Assembly (NCBI GenBank): GCA_023435565.1
Contig: JAEYRN010000036.1
Location: 1-64,000 of the forward strand
Source: Bacillota bacterium
GTDB lineage: Bacteria; Bacillota; UBA4882; UBA8346
Direction: 5' to 3'
Length of the DNA: 64,000 nt
A program made the position numbers and the translations under genes. The notes below the pieces were generated by a model. That model was not told where the DNA came from, did no database searches, and saw only the letters and a program-made list of their open reading frames with translations. This document shows positions 1 to 9,127 of this stretch, one piece after another (the first letter of the stretch is position 1; each line of letters begins with the position of its first letter).

Positions 1-99
1 CACTATACCAAATGAAGGGGTGTTTTTATATGATTTTCGCTAATTTGTCAATTACTGTTCATTTTTATGCCTGATAATTACTGTTTATTGGGTTTGTTC

Positions 100-122
100 C
101 AACTTTCGCTCTGCGAAAGTTG
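100..122. other. Perfect 10-bp hairpin downstream of the two-component operon
   Basis: CAACTTTCGC and GCGAAAGTTG form a perfect 10-bp stem with a 3-nt loop. It lies about 160 bp beyond the stop codon of the minus-strand histidine kinase. It lacks a run of T on either side, so it is not a textbook terminator. The rest of bases 1-281 holds no gene that I can support. Confidence 0.5.
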
Positions 123-147
123 AGTTCTAAGATGACGTATTTTTTTA

Positions 148-189
148 GTCGTGTTCGTGCTCAGTGAAGCGGTGTTCGTAACCGTAATC
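148..189 (+). repeat. Dispersed extragenic repeat, copy 1
   Basis: This stretch contains TCGTGCTCAGTGAAGCGGTG followed by TTCGTAA. It is nearly the same as the reverse complement of bases 19311-19352 between pbpC and the macroglobulin gene. About 26 of the 30 core bases match by eye, with mostly C/T and A/G changes. Two related extragenic copies 19 kb apart suggest a REP-like palindromic repeat family. Confidence 0.55.
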
Positions 190-281
190 AGGTTTTGAAT
201 TTACCGTTTTTGGATTGGGATTTCGTTACGCCCATGAGCACGTAATTTCAAGGTTCAGTACAACTTATTTGATAGATCGAT

Positions 282-1679
282 TCAAATCTGAAAGTGGAAT
301 TCGACGCATGCTCCGCCGGACTGGAGGTTGAAGGCTTTAATGGCGCCGTTGTGTTTTTCAACGATCGACTTGGCAATATACAAACCTAAACCGGAATGTC
401 TCTTATCCTTGGAACGGGAAGGGTCGCCTTTGTAAAACTTTTTAAAGAGGTGAGTTAAGTCTTGATTAGAAAAGCCTGGTCCGTTATCGCTAATCCTTAT
501 ATGAATTGAATCTTCTTTAATATTGGTCTCAAGATAGACCGTCCCTCCCGGAGGTGTAAAACGGATATTATTGCTGACAATATTGTCGATTACTTGGGCC
601 AGTCGTTCCGGATCAACCGATACCAAGCTTTTTTCCGGACGTTCATCACTAATCCGGGAGTCGATCCGGATTTCTTTTTTATCTGTTAAAAGCTGGAACT
701 CAGTAATTTTGGACTGGATAAATTCATTAATATCAAGTTGAACCAGGTTTATCTTAAATTCGGGGCTATCAACCTCAACCAATCTATTCATCTCTTCAAC
801 CATTCTTTTAGCCCGTTCCGAGTTTTGCATGATAACTGATAGATAATTGTCAAGTTTACCCGGATTCCTCTTTAATCCGTCTTGAAGGCCTTCAACATGA
901 CCTTGAATAATAGCCAGGGGGGTCCTAAGGTCATGAGTTATGGCGGCCACCATCTCGCGACGATCTTGTTCCAACTGCCATTCACGGATCAAAGAGCTTT
1001 GCAGACCGGCTCTCATATCTTCCAAAGCGCCGGCGAAGTCCCCAATCTCATTGTTTTGGTCAATTTTGACGCTGAAATTCAAATCCCGGGCTTTAATCTT
1101 TGTCACGGCGGCCTTCAGTTCTTGCAAAGGTTTTTTAATCTTTTTACTTAAATGTTTGGAAAATATCAAAGAAAATAAGATAAAAAAGATAAAGGGGATT
1201 AAGATGTCAATTAGAACTGATTTTGGTGCGGTGCTCAATTCCAGCATATGGGTGGTTTTTTTTGTTGTATGATTGAAGATCGGGATTAGAATATTTGATC
1301 GATGAGAAAAGTTATTTTGCCAACGAGTGATTCGAGTTTGAAAAATGCCGTCATCACGGGTTCTTTCTAATTTTAGTTCGGATGGGTAAACCTGAAGTTT
1401 ATCTATTTTTCTAATTTGATACATCATTCCGGTTTTTGCGACTAAGGAGTTAAGTACATCGAGATTCTTCGGCTCCAGTATAGCGCTGCCTTTGGTAGAG
1501 GCATATTCCATAATTTTGGTGAGATCGGCACTATTATTTTCCTGGTGATGATGTTCGAAAAAATAATAGAGTGAAATTGCCATCAGTGATGCGGCCATGC
1601 TTAATACGAGCACCCAGATAAAGGAGAAGGCGAATTCTTTTTGGAGTGTAATTTGTTTTTTCACTTGGCCCGTTCCCAT
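282..1679 (-). CDS. Membrane sensor histidine kinase (HAMP, HisKA, HATPase)
   Basis: A 465-residue sensor kinase of the two-component type. The sequence shows a transmembrane helix at about residues 17-41, an extracytoplasmic sensor region at 42-153 and a second helix at 154-174. A HAMP linker follows, then the phospho-acceptor motif AAITHDLRTP with His249, and a HATPase domain with the N box (DNIVSNNIRFTPPGG), G1 (SDNGPGFS) and G2 (GLGLYIAKSIV). The start overlaps the end of the upstream response regulator by 19 bases and has a GGGGGGTGG ribosome site, so the two are translationally coupled. The signal sensed cannot be told; the sensor domain resembles nothing I recognise. All catalytic motifs look intact. 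Confidence 0.93.
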   Translation of the reverse strand: MGTGQVKKQITLQKEFAFSFIWVLVLSMAASLMAISLYYFFEHHHQENNSADLTKIMEYASTKGSAILEPKNLDVLNSLVAKTGMMYQIRKIDKLQVYPSELKLERTRDDGIFQTRITRWQNNFSHRSNILIPIFNHTTKKTTHMLELSTAPKSVLIDILIPFIFFILFSLIFSKHLSKKIKKPLQELKAAVTKIKARDLNFSVKIDQNNEIGDFAGALEDMRAGLQSSLIREWQLEQDRREMVAAITHDLRTPLAIIQGHVEGLQDGLKRNPGKLDNYLSVIMQNSERAKRMVEEMNRLVEVDSPEFKINLVQLDINEFIQSKITEFQLLTDKKEIRIDSRISDERPEKSLVSVDPERLAQVIDNIVSNNIRFTPPGGTVYLETNIKEDSIHIRISDNGPGFSNQDLTHLFKKFYKGDPSRSKDKRHSGLGLYIAKSIVEKHNGAIKAFNLQSGGACVEFHFQI

Positions 1680-2350
1680 TTATAGCCCACCCCCCAAACT
1701 GTGGCGATGTAGTCAACTTCGGGATCAAACTCGTTTAATTTGGATCGGATTTTTTTGATATGCTCGGCTACACCCGCCGCATCGCCGACTGCATCATAAC
1801 CCCAGATTTTTTCATAGATCTGATCTTTAGAGAAGATGATACCGGGGTGAAGGGCCAGGAATTCGATGATTTCAAATTCCCGCCGGGTAAAAGAGAGAAG
1901 CTTGTCTTTAAAAAAAACTTCATGGCCTTTGAGATTGATCGCCAGATTGCCATAGCGTAAATAGTTCCTCCGGTCAATTGCCATAGCCCGCTGTTCCCGT
2001 CGGAGATGGGCTTGGATCCGAGTTTTTAATTCATTGATACTGAAAGGTTTGACGATATAATCGTCTCCGCCCAGGGCCAGCCCTTTGATCCGGTCAGTTT
2101 CACTCTGAAGGGCGCTGAGGAAGAGAATCGGGCATGACACAATGTCTCTGATGGCCTGGCAGACTTGATAACCATCTTTGCCGGGCATCATGATATCGAG
2201 GATGATCAGGTCCGGATGTTGCATGGCGCATTGAATCGCAGTTTCACCGTCATAAGCGGTCAAGATCTGATATCCCTCGTTGGTTAAAGCGTCTTTAATG
2301 AAGGAAAGCATATCTTCTTCATCATCGGCGATAAGGATCTTTTCGTACAT
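1661..2350 (-). CDS. OmpR/PhoB-family response regulator
   Basis: A 229-residue transcription regulator with a receiver domain (residues about 3-115) and a winged-helix DNA-binding domain (about 130-227). The phospho-acceptor is Asp52 in LIILDIMMPG, the acidic pair is DDEED near residue 10 and the conserved Lys is K100 in YIVKPF. I chose the ATG at 2350 because the translation from there begins MYEKILIADD, as receiver domains usually do, and a GAGG site lies about 10 bases upstream. A longer frame reaching 2389 adds 13 residues without support. It forms an operon with the overlapping kinase gene and should be its partner. Confidence 0.92.
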   Translation of the reverse strand: MYEKILIADDEEDMLSFIKDALTNEGYQILTAYDGETAIQCAMQHPDLIILDIMMPGKDGYQVCQAIRDIVSCPILFLSALQSETDRIKGLALGGDDYIVKPFSINELKTRIQAHLRREQRAMAIDRRNYLRYGNLAINLKGHEVFFKDKLLSFTRREFEIIEFLALHPGIIFSKDQIYEKIWGYDAVGDAAGVAEHIKKIRSKLNEFDPEVDYIATVWGVGYKWERAK

Positions 2351-2503
2351 TAAGATAACCTCAAAAATTAGCTTTTTTTCTTTAAACAAAGAGAAACTAT
2401 TAAATAAATCTCAGAGTCTGTGACTCTACTGGCAAAATTTTTAAAATATGGACTCCACTTAAATATCATAATTTTATTTAGAGTTACATGTCAACCCTTA
2501 ACT

Positions 2504-3427
2504 TTAATCCGTCGGATAAAGCCGCAGTCGATAATATTCCTTAGCGGAAAATTCTCCGGTCGCGGGAAGTCCTAAGTCAGCCTGGCATTTTTTTAAAGCC
2601 TTCTCTGTCCAATAATCAAAAATGCCGCTGGGTTTATTTGAATAATAACCCAATTGCTTGAGACGGATTTGAAGGTAGTAGACGTCGGAACCGAAAAGCC
2701 CCCTTTTGAGAGTTCGCTGGTCCCGAAAGGGATTTCCGTCGATATAAACCGGAGTGCCCGGGTTGACCCATTGATAAACAGCTTCGAGATGGTGATTGTA
2801 CATTCGGATACAGCCGTTACTAGCCCTGCGGCCAATGGACCAGGGCTGGTTGGTCCCATGAATGCCGTAAACCCCGAAGGGTACGGATAATCCAAGCCAT
2901 TTGGTTTCCCCTTTGGCCCAATAGCCTTTATTCACAACCTTCCAGCAACCGGCCGGAGACGGGGTCTCTAACTTGCCGATGGCCACCGGAAAGCGTCGAA
3001 AGGGACGCCGGTCAACGATTATTGTTAAGGTCAATGAGTTTAACTCGACTAAGACCTCCAAGCTGCCGGAAGGGAGCTTTTCGATAACACTACCGGTTGT
3101 TAGAGAACCGATTGCCCGCCATGTTTCTTGATCAACTATACCGTTGGCTTTTAAATGGTGGGACTTTTGAAAACCGATCACCGCCTCTTCCATGGTCCGG
3201 TCAAAACGGCCATTGGGTGTTGCATTGTAAAGAGACAGGCCTTTCAAATACTCCTGTAATTGATAAATTAGGTTATGATCTTGAGATTGTCCGGTACGGG
3301 ATAGAATTGGTTCGGACAGGCAATGGCAGCAATCGTGAGGAGGCTCGGAGCAGGCCGGTATAAGGCAAGCCCAATGAAAACTAATAATTAGCACCAATAT
3401 GATTGGGATAATAAATTTTCTCATCAT
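2504..3427 (-). CDS. L,D-transpeptidase (YkuD) flanked by two peptidoglycan-binding domains
   Basis: A 307-residue exported cell-wall enzyme that would make 3-3 cross-links or attach proteins to peptidoglycan. An N-terminal hydrophobic signal segment (residues 5-20) is followed by a Cys-rich stretch, a PG_binding_1 domain (about 50-110), the YkuD catalytic domain (about 122-230) with HGTNQPWSIGRRASNGCIRM holding the catalytic Cys206, and a second PG_binding_1 domain at the C terminus (about 240-300). Binding modules on both sides of the catalytic domain are less usual than one. I start at the tandem ATG at 3427, preceded by GGAAG; a GTG at 3469 has no good ribosome site. It is transcribed alone. 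Confidence 0.9.
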   Translation of the reverse strand: MMRKFIIPIILVLIISFHWACLIPACSEPPHDCCHCLSEPILSRTGQSQDHNLIYQLQEYLKGLSLYNATPNGRFDRTMEEAVIGFQKSHHLKANGIVDQETWRAIGSLTTGSVIEKLPSGSLEVLVELNSLTLTIIVDRRPFRRFPVAIGKLETPSPAGCWKVVNKGYWAKGETKWLGLSVPFGVYGIHGTNQPWSIGRRASNGCIRMYNHHLEAVYQWVNPGTPVYIDGNPFRDQRTLKRGLFGSDVYYLQIRLKQLGYYSNKPSGIFDYWTEKALKKCQADLGLPATGEFSAKEYYRLRLYPTD

Positions 3428-3704
3428 CCACTTCCGTAAGCTTGATTGAAAACCTTTTATAACTTCCACTTGATAACAACTCTTAAACTACTATCCAGAA
3501 GAAAACAAAGGTAAAGTCCCATTTCAAAATATATGCACTTACCTTTCGGTTAAAACCAAAAACTGTTAATAAGGCTTGAAATACTATTATAAGTTAAAAT
3601 ACCAGCTAAAAAGTCATTTTTTCTCTGCGTCTAAATGTCTTTGTAGCTAAATAGTTTTTAAAACATGAAACGGGACAAAATTAGGGCGGGGGGAAATATT
3701 TGAA

Positions 3705-4007
3705 GTGATCGAGTTCATTTCATTTATTCGGATGAATGTAATCAGACCTCTTATTCAAATGAAGAATGGCTTTACACCATCAGGAGTCAGACGAATCGAA
3801 ATGAGAGCAAAGGGAGAACTTCCTTTGTTGATTAAAACTGTTCCTGATTATGACCCTTTAAGCTGCGCTGACGCTTTTAAAACAATAATCCGGCTTTATC
3901 AAGAATTACGGGAATATCATAAAAAACCGGGGTTAATTATCCATAACGAAGCTGAAAAAGAATCAATAGATTATTTTGATAAGGTAATTGAAGGATTATC
4001 AAAGTGA
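3705..4007 (+). CDS. Unrecognised 100-residue ORF, possibly a gene remnant
   Basis: The frame starts with GTG after a purine-rich GGGGGGAAA and would give a 100-residue, mostly helical protein with no signal or membrane segment. I do not recognise a family; the C-terminal helices look like the end of a longer enzyme. It runs directly into the DUF3795-like fragment at 4008, which has clearly lost its N terminus, so this whole 500-bp stretch may be decayed gene pieces. Treat the coding status as open. Confidence 0.35.
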   Translation: MIEFISFIRMNVIRPLIQMKNGFTPSGVRRIEMRAKGELPLLIKTVPDYDPLSCADAFKTIIRLYQELREYHKKPGLIIHNEAEKESIDYFDKVIEGLSK

Positions 4008-4205
4008 ATGGGAAGTGAATCTAAACCATGGAAAAAAACGAAGAACATTCATTATTGTTATGAATGCAAAGATTTTCCCTGTGAAAAAACCGGATTTCCT
4101 GAGGGTTTGAAAGAAAAATGGATCCGGAAAAATAACAAAATTAAAGAAATTGGTGTTGATGCGTTTTTTGAGGATGAAAAGAATATTCCGCATTATGCTA
4201 GTTAA
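4008..4205 (+). pseudogene. DUF3795-like C-terminal fragment
   Basis: Sixty-five residues containing CYECKDFPCEK, then a helix ending in GVDAFFEDE. From family knowledge this matches the C-terminal part of DUF3795 zinc-binding proteins (ENCYECKDFPC, then a helix with IEAFLE). The usual N-terminal CGLDC portion is missing, and no good ribosome site precedes the ATG, which overlaps the stop of the previous frame. I read it as a truncated remnant. Confidence 0.55.
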
Positions 4206-4295
4206 ATTTTACGAGGAAGATTAATGTCCGTAAGGGTTTTAAATTATAAGAATAGGATAATAATTGAAAGCGCAAACTTATCCCAGGGTGGTTAA

Positions 4296-4748
4296 ATGCC
4301 GAAGGATACTATTATTATTGGGGGACTTGCCGGAATAATCGGCAATGTCTTTAAGGAACTTTTAACTTGGGGACTTTATTTTACAGGATTAATCAAATAT
4401 ACCTTTGTTCACTTCTGCGCCGGTATAGTGGTTTTTCCTGCTAGATATATAAAAGATCCATTTTCGATAATTATTGGGATATTGATCGATTATACACTTG
4501 CAGTATTTTTTAGCTTGATGCTTTATTTCGTAATGAAAAAGATCGGCACCGACCATTGGGTATTGAAAGGTATAGGGTTTGGAATGTTGGTTTTTTTAAC
4601 CTGCTACGCTGTGCTTCGCCCCACATTTTCAATTATAATAGAATCTCCGCCTTTAATAGTTCTGATGTATATGATACCTAATTGGGTATATGGTGTCATC
4701 ACCAGTTGGTTTATAAAGAAGTTTGGAACTTATTATAAGGTAAATTAA
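4296..4748 (+). CDS. Small integral membrane protein, about four helices
   Basis: A 150-residue protein with hydrophobic segments at about residues 5-30, 33-50, 56-82, 92-112 and a weaker one at 118-140, and a basic C-terminal tail (KKFGTYYKVN). An AGGGTGG sequence precedes the ATG. I recognise no enzymatic motif. It is transcribed away from the remnant region and ends about 110 bases before the AraC regulator. Function unknown. Confidence 0.65.
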   Translation: MPKDTIIIGGLAGIIGNVFKELLTWGLYFTGLIKYTFVHFCAGIVVFPARYIKDPFSIIIGILIDYTLAVFFSLMLYFVMKKIGTDHWVLKGIGFGMLVFLTCYAVLRPTFSIIIESPPLIVLMYMIPNWVYGVITSWFIKKFGTYYKVN

Positions 4749-4840
4749 TACGATTTGTCGGTATAACGCATAAGGAGAATCCTTGTTGTTTCGAAGACGG
4801 CGCTCGATAAATATAGCGGTTCCGCGCTTGAATTTATTTA

Positions 4841-4849
4841 TGTTATAAT
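4841..4849 (+). promoter_or_regulatory. Extended -10 promoter immediately before the AraC gene
   Basis: TGTTATAAT is a perfect extended -10 element (TGnTATAAT); no convincing -35 lies 17 bases upstream. Its expected start site (about 4856-4857) falls on the ATG of the AraC-family gene, so a leaderless transcript is possible. Confidence 0.45.
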
Positions 4850-4856
4850 AGTTGAT

Positions 4857-5762
4857 ATGAATAACAACCTTCAACTCAATCTCATTCAAAGTCTGGTCGG
4901 CAAAGTGGAAGGCCCGGCATTTGAAAAAATGCTCAAAAACGTTGAGATATATCTCTCGGTAAGACTGGGTATTTTCATCCCTTATCTTGACTATTGTGAT
5001 TATGCGGTAAGCCCTTCCCATACGCATCCGGCGTATTCCTTCATTTACAGTTTTAGCGGGCCGGCTGCAGTTAATGTTTATCAGAAAAAGAAGAGTTCCC
5101 CTTTTGGAAAAGAGGCCAATATTTGCGCTTTTTCACCTGATATTCCCCATGAGGAAATAATGGAGGACCAGTTCCGCAGTTACATAGCTGTCCTTATTAA
5201 CCGGAATTTTTTTGAAAATGAATTGAAGCAATATACGAATTATCAACCTATTGTCTTTAAGGGAGATTATTATCCGGCCAATGAATCAATTTTAAACACC
5301 CTTAAAAGATTTATGGCCGAACACCGGGAAGATCTTCCCGGTAGGGATGAGCTGTTGGATGCTTTGGCTTTAGAGATTACCCACCAACTGATCCGTCATT
5401 GTTATAATATCAAAGCTCCCAATCCGAAAATCAGTCAAAAAATCGAAATCAATCGGTTGATAAGTTTTTTAAATGAAGCATTCGCTGATAAAATAACCGT
5501 AGATGATATGGCGGAATTCGTTAATCTTTCGCCGTCCCATTTTACCAGAGTATTTAGAGAAGAAACCGGTTTTTCACCGACGGATTTCTTAATCGATTTA
5601 AGGGTTCAGAAGGCTAAAAAATACCTTCTGAACCATGAACAAACAATTGCTGAAATTGCGTTTAACTGCGGTTTTTCTTCATCAGCTTACTTTGCCACTT
5701 GTTTCTTTAAGAGAACGGGAATCACTCCTACGGAGTTTAGAAGAAACCGGTTGTTTGTTTAA
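4857..5762 (+). CDS. AraC/XylS-family transcriptional regulator
   Basis: A 301-residue regulator. Residues about 20-150 look like the cupin-type effector-binding domain (HTHPAYSFIYSFSG, FSPDIPHEEI). Residues about 195-297 are the double helix-turn-helix: ITVDDMAEFVNLSPSHFTRV and TIAEIAFNCGFSSSAYFATC with the family-typical FKRTGITPTEFRR end. There is no clear ribosome site before the ATG; the -10 box ends only 7 bases upstream. Its 3' end overlaps, tail to tail, the last 81 bases of the NapH-like gene, which makes that gene a candidate target or antisense partner. The effector is unknown. Confidence 0.88.
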   Translation: MNNNLQLNLIQSLVGKVEGPAFEKMLKNVEIYLSVRLGIFIPYLDYCDYAVSPSHTHPAYSFIYSFSGPAAVNVYQKKKSSPFGKEANICAFSPDIPHEEIMEDQFRSYIAVLINRNFFENELKQYTNYQPIVFKGDYYPANESILNTLKRFMAEHREDLPGRDELLDALALEITHQLIRHCYNIKAPNPKISQKIEINRLISFLNEAFADKITVDDMAEFVNLSPSHFTRVFREETGFSPTDFLIDLRVQKAKKYLLNHEQTIAEIAFNCGFSSSAYFATCFFKRTGITPTEFRRNRLFV

Positions 5763-6704
5763 ATAATCCTTAGCGGCAAAATCAAATCCGACGGAGGATT
5801 TCAAAATACCTACGGGGCAGTTGGCGATACAATTCATACAGAGAATGCATTCCGTAGACTTTACTCGTTCGCCTAATTGAACGTATTTATTTATGTTGAT
5901 GCTCATCGGACATTTTTTAACACAGGTGCCACAGTCGGTGCATTTCTCCTGGTCTCCCTTGATCCGAACCAGTGTTATTCGATTGATTGTTCTTAAAAAT
6001 ATTGTCAGTGGACAGACATATTTACAAAAAGCGCGGTTGTCTTTCATTACCAAAGCAAGAGATATCCCAATCACATAATAGATAATATTACCCGCCAGAA
6101 ACCAGGCCAGCTCAAGTTTAGTTCCCATACCTTTTGCCAATTCAGCCGGATCGGTATGAAGAATTGTATATTTAAAACCATAAAACAATATAACCACCAA
6201 TGCTAATGAGATCAAAAAATGAATGTATCTGATATATGGTGCAACGCCTTTTTTCCATGCAGTATTTTCCTTATAGGGCAAAAGGTCCAGCACCATTCCC
6301 GTCCAACAACCCCAGCTGCACCAGCTCCTGCTGAAAAAGAGAGGTCCGATTAATTTGCCCATGATAAAGTGGACCGCTACTCCGCTTAAAGTCCCTGTTG
6401 TCAGATAAAAAAAGAACCCTTCCAATTGAAAATTATTGCGCCCTAATATACCGGCTAAAATTAGAATAAACGACCCGACGAAAAACATTGAGACCATTCG
6501 GACTGTTGTTCTTCCTTTTCCCTTTAGTAATGCAAAAAGAGACATACAAACAATTTGGACTACTGCAAAAATGATGAAGACAGGAACCGGGGAAGGTTCT
6601 TTTAAGATAAAGGTAAAGACCAATGAGGCAATGATAAATCCTAGTAATGTCATTAGAGGTGTGATCAAATACGCCGAAAAACCTGCTTTACTTTTTGTAC
6701 CCAT
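5682..6704 (-). CDS. NapH/NosR-like polytopic 4Fe-4S membrane protein
   Basis: A 340-residue membrane electron carrier. About six helices (near residues 12-34, 40-60, 68-88, 93-118, 155-178, 198-222) carry the NapH-type motifs CSWGCW and CKYVCP facing the membrane edge. A cytoplasmic ferredoxin domain near residues 255-305 has two complete clusters: CTDCGTCVKKCP and CILCMNCIANCP. Such proteins pass electrons between quinol or a membrane partner and a reductase; no reductase partner is nearby, so the role is open. AAAGGA precedes the ATG. The gene ends inside the convergent AraC gene (81-bp overlap). Confidence 0.85.
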   Translation of the reverse strand: MGTKSKAGFSAYLITPLMTLLGFIIASLVFTFILKEPSPVPVFIIFAVVQIVCMSLFALLKGKGRTTVRMVSMFFVGSFILILAGILGRNNFQLEGFFFYLTTGTLSGVAVHFIMGKLIGPLFFSRSWCSWGCWTGMVLDLLPYKENTAWKKGVAPYIRYIHFLISLALVVILFYGFKYTILHTDPAELAKGMGTKLELAWFLAGNIIYYVIGISLALVMKDNRAFCKYVCPLTIFLRTINRITLVRIKGDQEKCTDCGTCVKKCPMSININKYVQLGERVKSTECILCMNCIANCPVGILKSSVGFDFAAKDYLNKQPVSSKLRRSDSRSLKETSGKVS

Positions 6705-6972
6705 GATAAATTCCTTTCAGTTTGTTTTAATAAATAGTGTATTGGATATATGGTTTTTTTTCTTTCATGATACAACTATTGTTTTATAAAATTCTGCTGT
6801 CGAAATCATTTGAGATGCTTAAGTTAAAGGTTTATTTTTTATTTCCTAATTTAGCTGGAGTAAAGGGAAGTCCAAACAAAACCCTTTTTGCAAAACAGGG
6901 AATTTGGAAGATCTTAGCGAACTTCTTACATATAAATAAAAGTATTATCAACAATAAAGGCAGGTAATTCAA

Positions 6973-7578
6973 ATGTTTAGTAAACCGGGAAAAATAGTTT
7001 TAATTGAGAATAAATCAACTGAACCTCGATTCTCCTTATCTTACAGGAGAGGCGCTTTTGATAAAAAATCAATAAAGTTAAGTTATGATATCATTAATTG
7101 CTTGGTAAAGGACCAAGACCTTCTGCTAGAGATCGATAGTTCACTTTTTTCCTTATTTGACCCGGGTGATAAAGAAAAGATCATTGAAGAGATCTTGGCT
7201 AAGCTGGAAGAAATGAAATTGGATTATCGATACCGCAAAAATTCACACCCCAAGGAAAAAAAATATTTTGGTTTTTCGATCTCTTCTTCCCAAACAGTCA
7301 CTGAACATGTACTAATAATTTATATTCCAAATAATATTTGGGCAGGGGATGGGTTTTGGGAATTGCTCCCCGAATACGGGGTAACTTATCATATATTGAA
7401 CCGAGGAATAAACGGTTTGAAATTATTAGACGATATCCATGCCGGACGACTTTTAGACAAAGACCTACGGGAATATTATGAATCATCAATCTTCGATTGT
7501 TTCAGTTTTGGGCAAATGGGGATTGATACTTATTTACCTAAACAGGAATTGGAAGAATATTTGAAAAAAATGAAGTAA
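6973..7578 (+). CDS. Hypothetical soluble protein, 201 residues
   Basis: A good coding frame with an AGG ribosome site (GGCAGGTAATTCAA before ATG), mixed alpha/beta composition and no signal peptide or membrane segment. No motif that I recognise. It may form a transcription unit with the small membrane protein at 7666, 87 bases downstream. Function not assigned. Confidence 0.6.
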   Translation: MFSKPGKIVLIENKSTEPRFSLSYRRGAFDKKSIKLSYDIINCLVKDQDLLLEIDSSLFSLFDPGDKEKIIEEILAKLEEMKLDYRYRKNSHPKEKKYFGFSISSSQTVTEHVLIIYIPNNIWAGDGFWELLPEYGVTYHILNRGINGLKLLDDIHAGRLLDKDLREYYESSIFDCFSFGQMGIDTYLPKQELEEYLKKMK

Positions 7579-7665
7579 TGAAGAGGAAACATTTAAATAT
7601 TTCAAACGTTATCCAAAAAATTTCAAAATTTTCAAAATAATTAATTAAGGATCGGAGTAACAGTA

Positions 7666-8022
7666 ATGAGATTAAGTAAGAAAAAGCATCTTATGATAAG
7701 ATGGACAGCAAGAATCTTAACCGCGGCAATAATACTTTTTGGTCTGCCCTTTTATTTCGGTTACGGAAATCCGCTTCCATTTGTCAACCCCGATTATTCG
7801 ACACTGGATAATATTTGGCTGACAATTTTTCCATTAGTCTTTATCGGGCTTGGTCTTGGTTGGAAATTTGAAAGAACCGGAGGGTATCTGGTAACCGTTT
7901 CGATTGCAATTGGATTCTTATTAGGATTCATACTTAAAAAAGATATCTCCGTTAATATGCTTATCCCATTTTTTATCGGTCTTCTCTACTTATTCTCCGG
8001 TTATCAGAAAGATTTGAACTAA
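7666..8022 (+). CDS. Small membrane protein, 118 residues
   Basis: A basic N terminus (MRLSKKKH) is followed by hydrophobic segments at about residues 14-31, 49-64, 72-90 and 94-110. The phrase GWKFERTGGYL occurs in small uncharacterised Bacillota membrane proteins as far as I recall. AAGGATCGGAG lies upstream of the ATG. Its role is unknown. Confidence 0.6.
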   Translation: MRLSKKKHLMIRWTARILTAAIILFGLPFYFGYGNPLPFVNPDYSTLDNIWLTIFPLVFIGLGLGWKFERTGGYLVTVSIAIGFLLGFILKKDISVNMLIPFFIGLLYLFSGYQKDLN

Positions 8023-8155
8023 AGGTTAGTTTTATAATTGATGAGGCAAATTAATTTTCAAATAACAATCAATCAGTAAATAAAGTATTAAGCAAAATAC
8101 CGTTTCAAACTTCACCCTTCACTCTTCAAACTTCAAAAAGGGGAGCCTATCAACC

Positions 8156-8986
8156 ATGTCAAAAATCATACTTATAACCGGTTGTTCTACGGGTATCGGT
8201 AGGGACTTAGCTAAAGATCTCACGACACATGGGTTTACCGTGATTGCTACCGCCAGACGGTTAGATGCAATCCGTGATTTGAAGGCCGCTATGCAGCTGC
8301 AACTTGATGTCACCGATAATGAATCGGTAACGGAGGCAGTCAATCGAATAATCCAACAATTTGGCCGGATCGATGTTTTGATTAATAATGCCGGATATGG
8401 TATCCGTTGCGCGGTGGAAGAGTTATCCGACGATTTGGTCGAAAAAATGTTTGACGTCAATGTTTATGGTATTATCAGAATGGTCCGGGCCGTTCTTCCC
8501 CTGATGCGAGAACAAGGATCGGGGAGAATTATTAATATCGGTTCCATCGCCGGTAAAATCGCCCAACCGGTCAATGGCGCTTACTGCGCCTCCAAATATG
8601 CCATGGAAGCATTAAGCGACGCTTTACGGATGGAAATGGCTCGTTTCGGTATTCAGGTAGTACTAATTGAACCGGGAAATATCAAAACTAATTTTCCCGA
8701 CACCGCCCGTAATATTTCAAAACAAATTCTCACCAATTCCAATTCGGTTTATTATGATTTATACCAAAATTATCTGCACTATACATCTAATGCGCGGCGT
8801 AATATACCGGGCCCGGAAGCAGTATCCCGGATTATCCGGAAAACGATAGAAATCGCAAAACCAAAAGCTCGGTATAAAGCCGCGGTTCCACTGATACATA
8901 GTTTGTTGCCTTATTGTAATGATGGGTTAAGAGATTATCTGATCAAGATAGCATTTAAATTAGGTCGAATTAAAAAGATTAGTTAG
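8156..8986 (+). CDS. Short-chain dehydrogenase/reductase
   Basis: A 276-residue classical SDR oxidoreductase. The cofactor motif TGCSTGIG is at residues 8-15, followed by the NNAG motif and the catalytic Ser (NIGSIAG) and Tyr-x3-Lys (YCASK). The basic ATARR after the second strand favours NADP(H). The C-terminal portion is longer than in minimal SDRs and resembles the retinol-dehydrogenase-like/oxidoreductase group that acts on lipids or sterols; the real substrate is unknown. GGGGAG lies 11 bases before the ATG. It stands alone between unrelated genes. Confidence 0.88.
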   Translation: MSKIILITGCSTGIGRDLAKDLTTHGFTVIATARRLDAIRDLKAAMQLQLDVTDNESVTEAVNRIIQQFGRIDVLINNAGYGIRCAVEELSDDLVEKMFDVNVYGIIRMVRAVLPLMREQGSGRIINIGSIAGKIAQPVNGAYCASKYAMEALSDALRMEMARFGIQVVLIEPGNIKTNFPDTARNISKQILTNSNSVYYDLYQNYLHYTSNARRNIPGPEAVSRIIRKTIEIAKPKARYKAAVPLIHSLLPYCNDGLRDYLIKIAFKLGRIKKIS

Positions 8987-9067
8987 GATTTGTAGATTTG
9001 GTAGCATATTAATAAGCGGATTTAACAATAGTGGCAAATGTTTATTGTCCAAACATAAAAATATATT

Positions 9068-9097
9068 AAAGCGGTCGACATTTACGTTGATCGCTTT
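9068..9097. terminator. Bidirectional hairpin between SDR and FlgM-like genes
   Basis: AAAGCGGTC and GATCGCTTT pair over 9 bp (one G-U) around a 12-nt loop, followed by A-rich and T-rich flanks on both sides. It lies between two convergent genes, where a shared terminator is expected. Confidence 0.55.
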
Positions 9098-9127
9098 AAA
9101 AATCTCATTCAAAATTTATAGTCTTTC

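Noticed and set aside
6737..6967. A 76-codon plus-strand frame upstream of the 6973 gene
   Set aside because: No ribosome site and AT-rich, unstructured composition; it looks like noncoding sequence.
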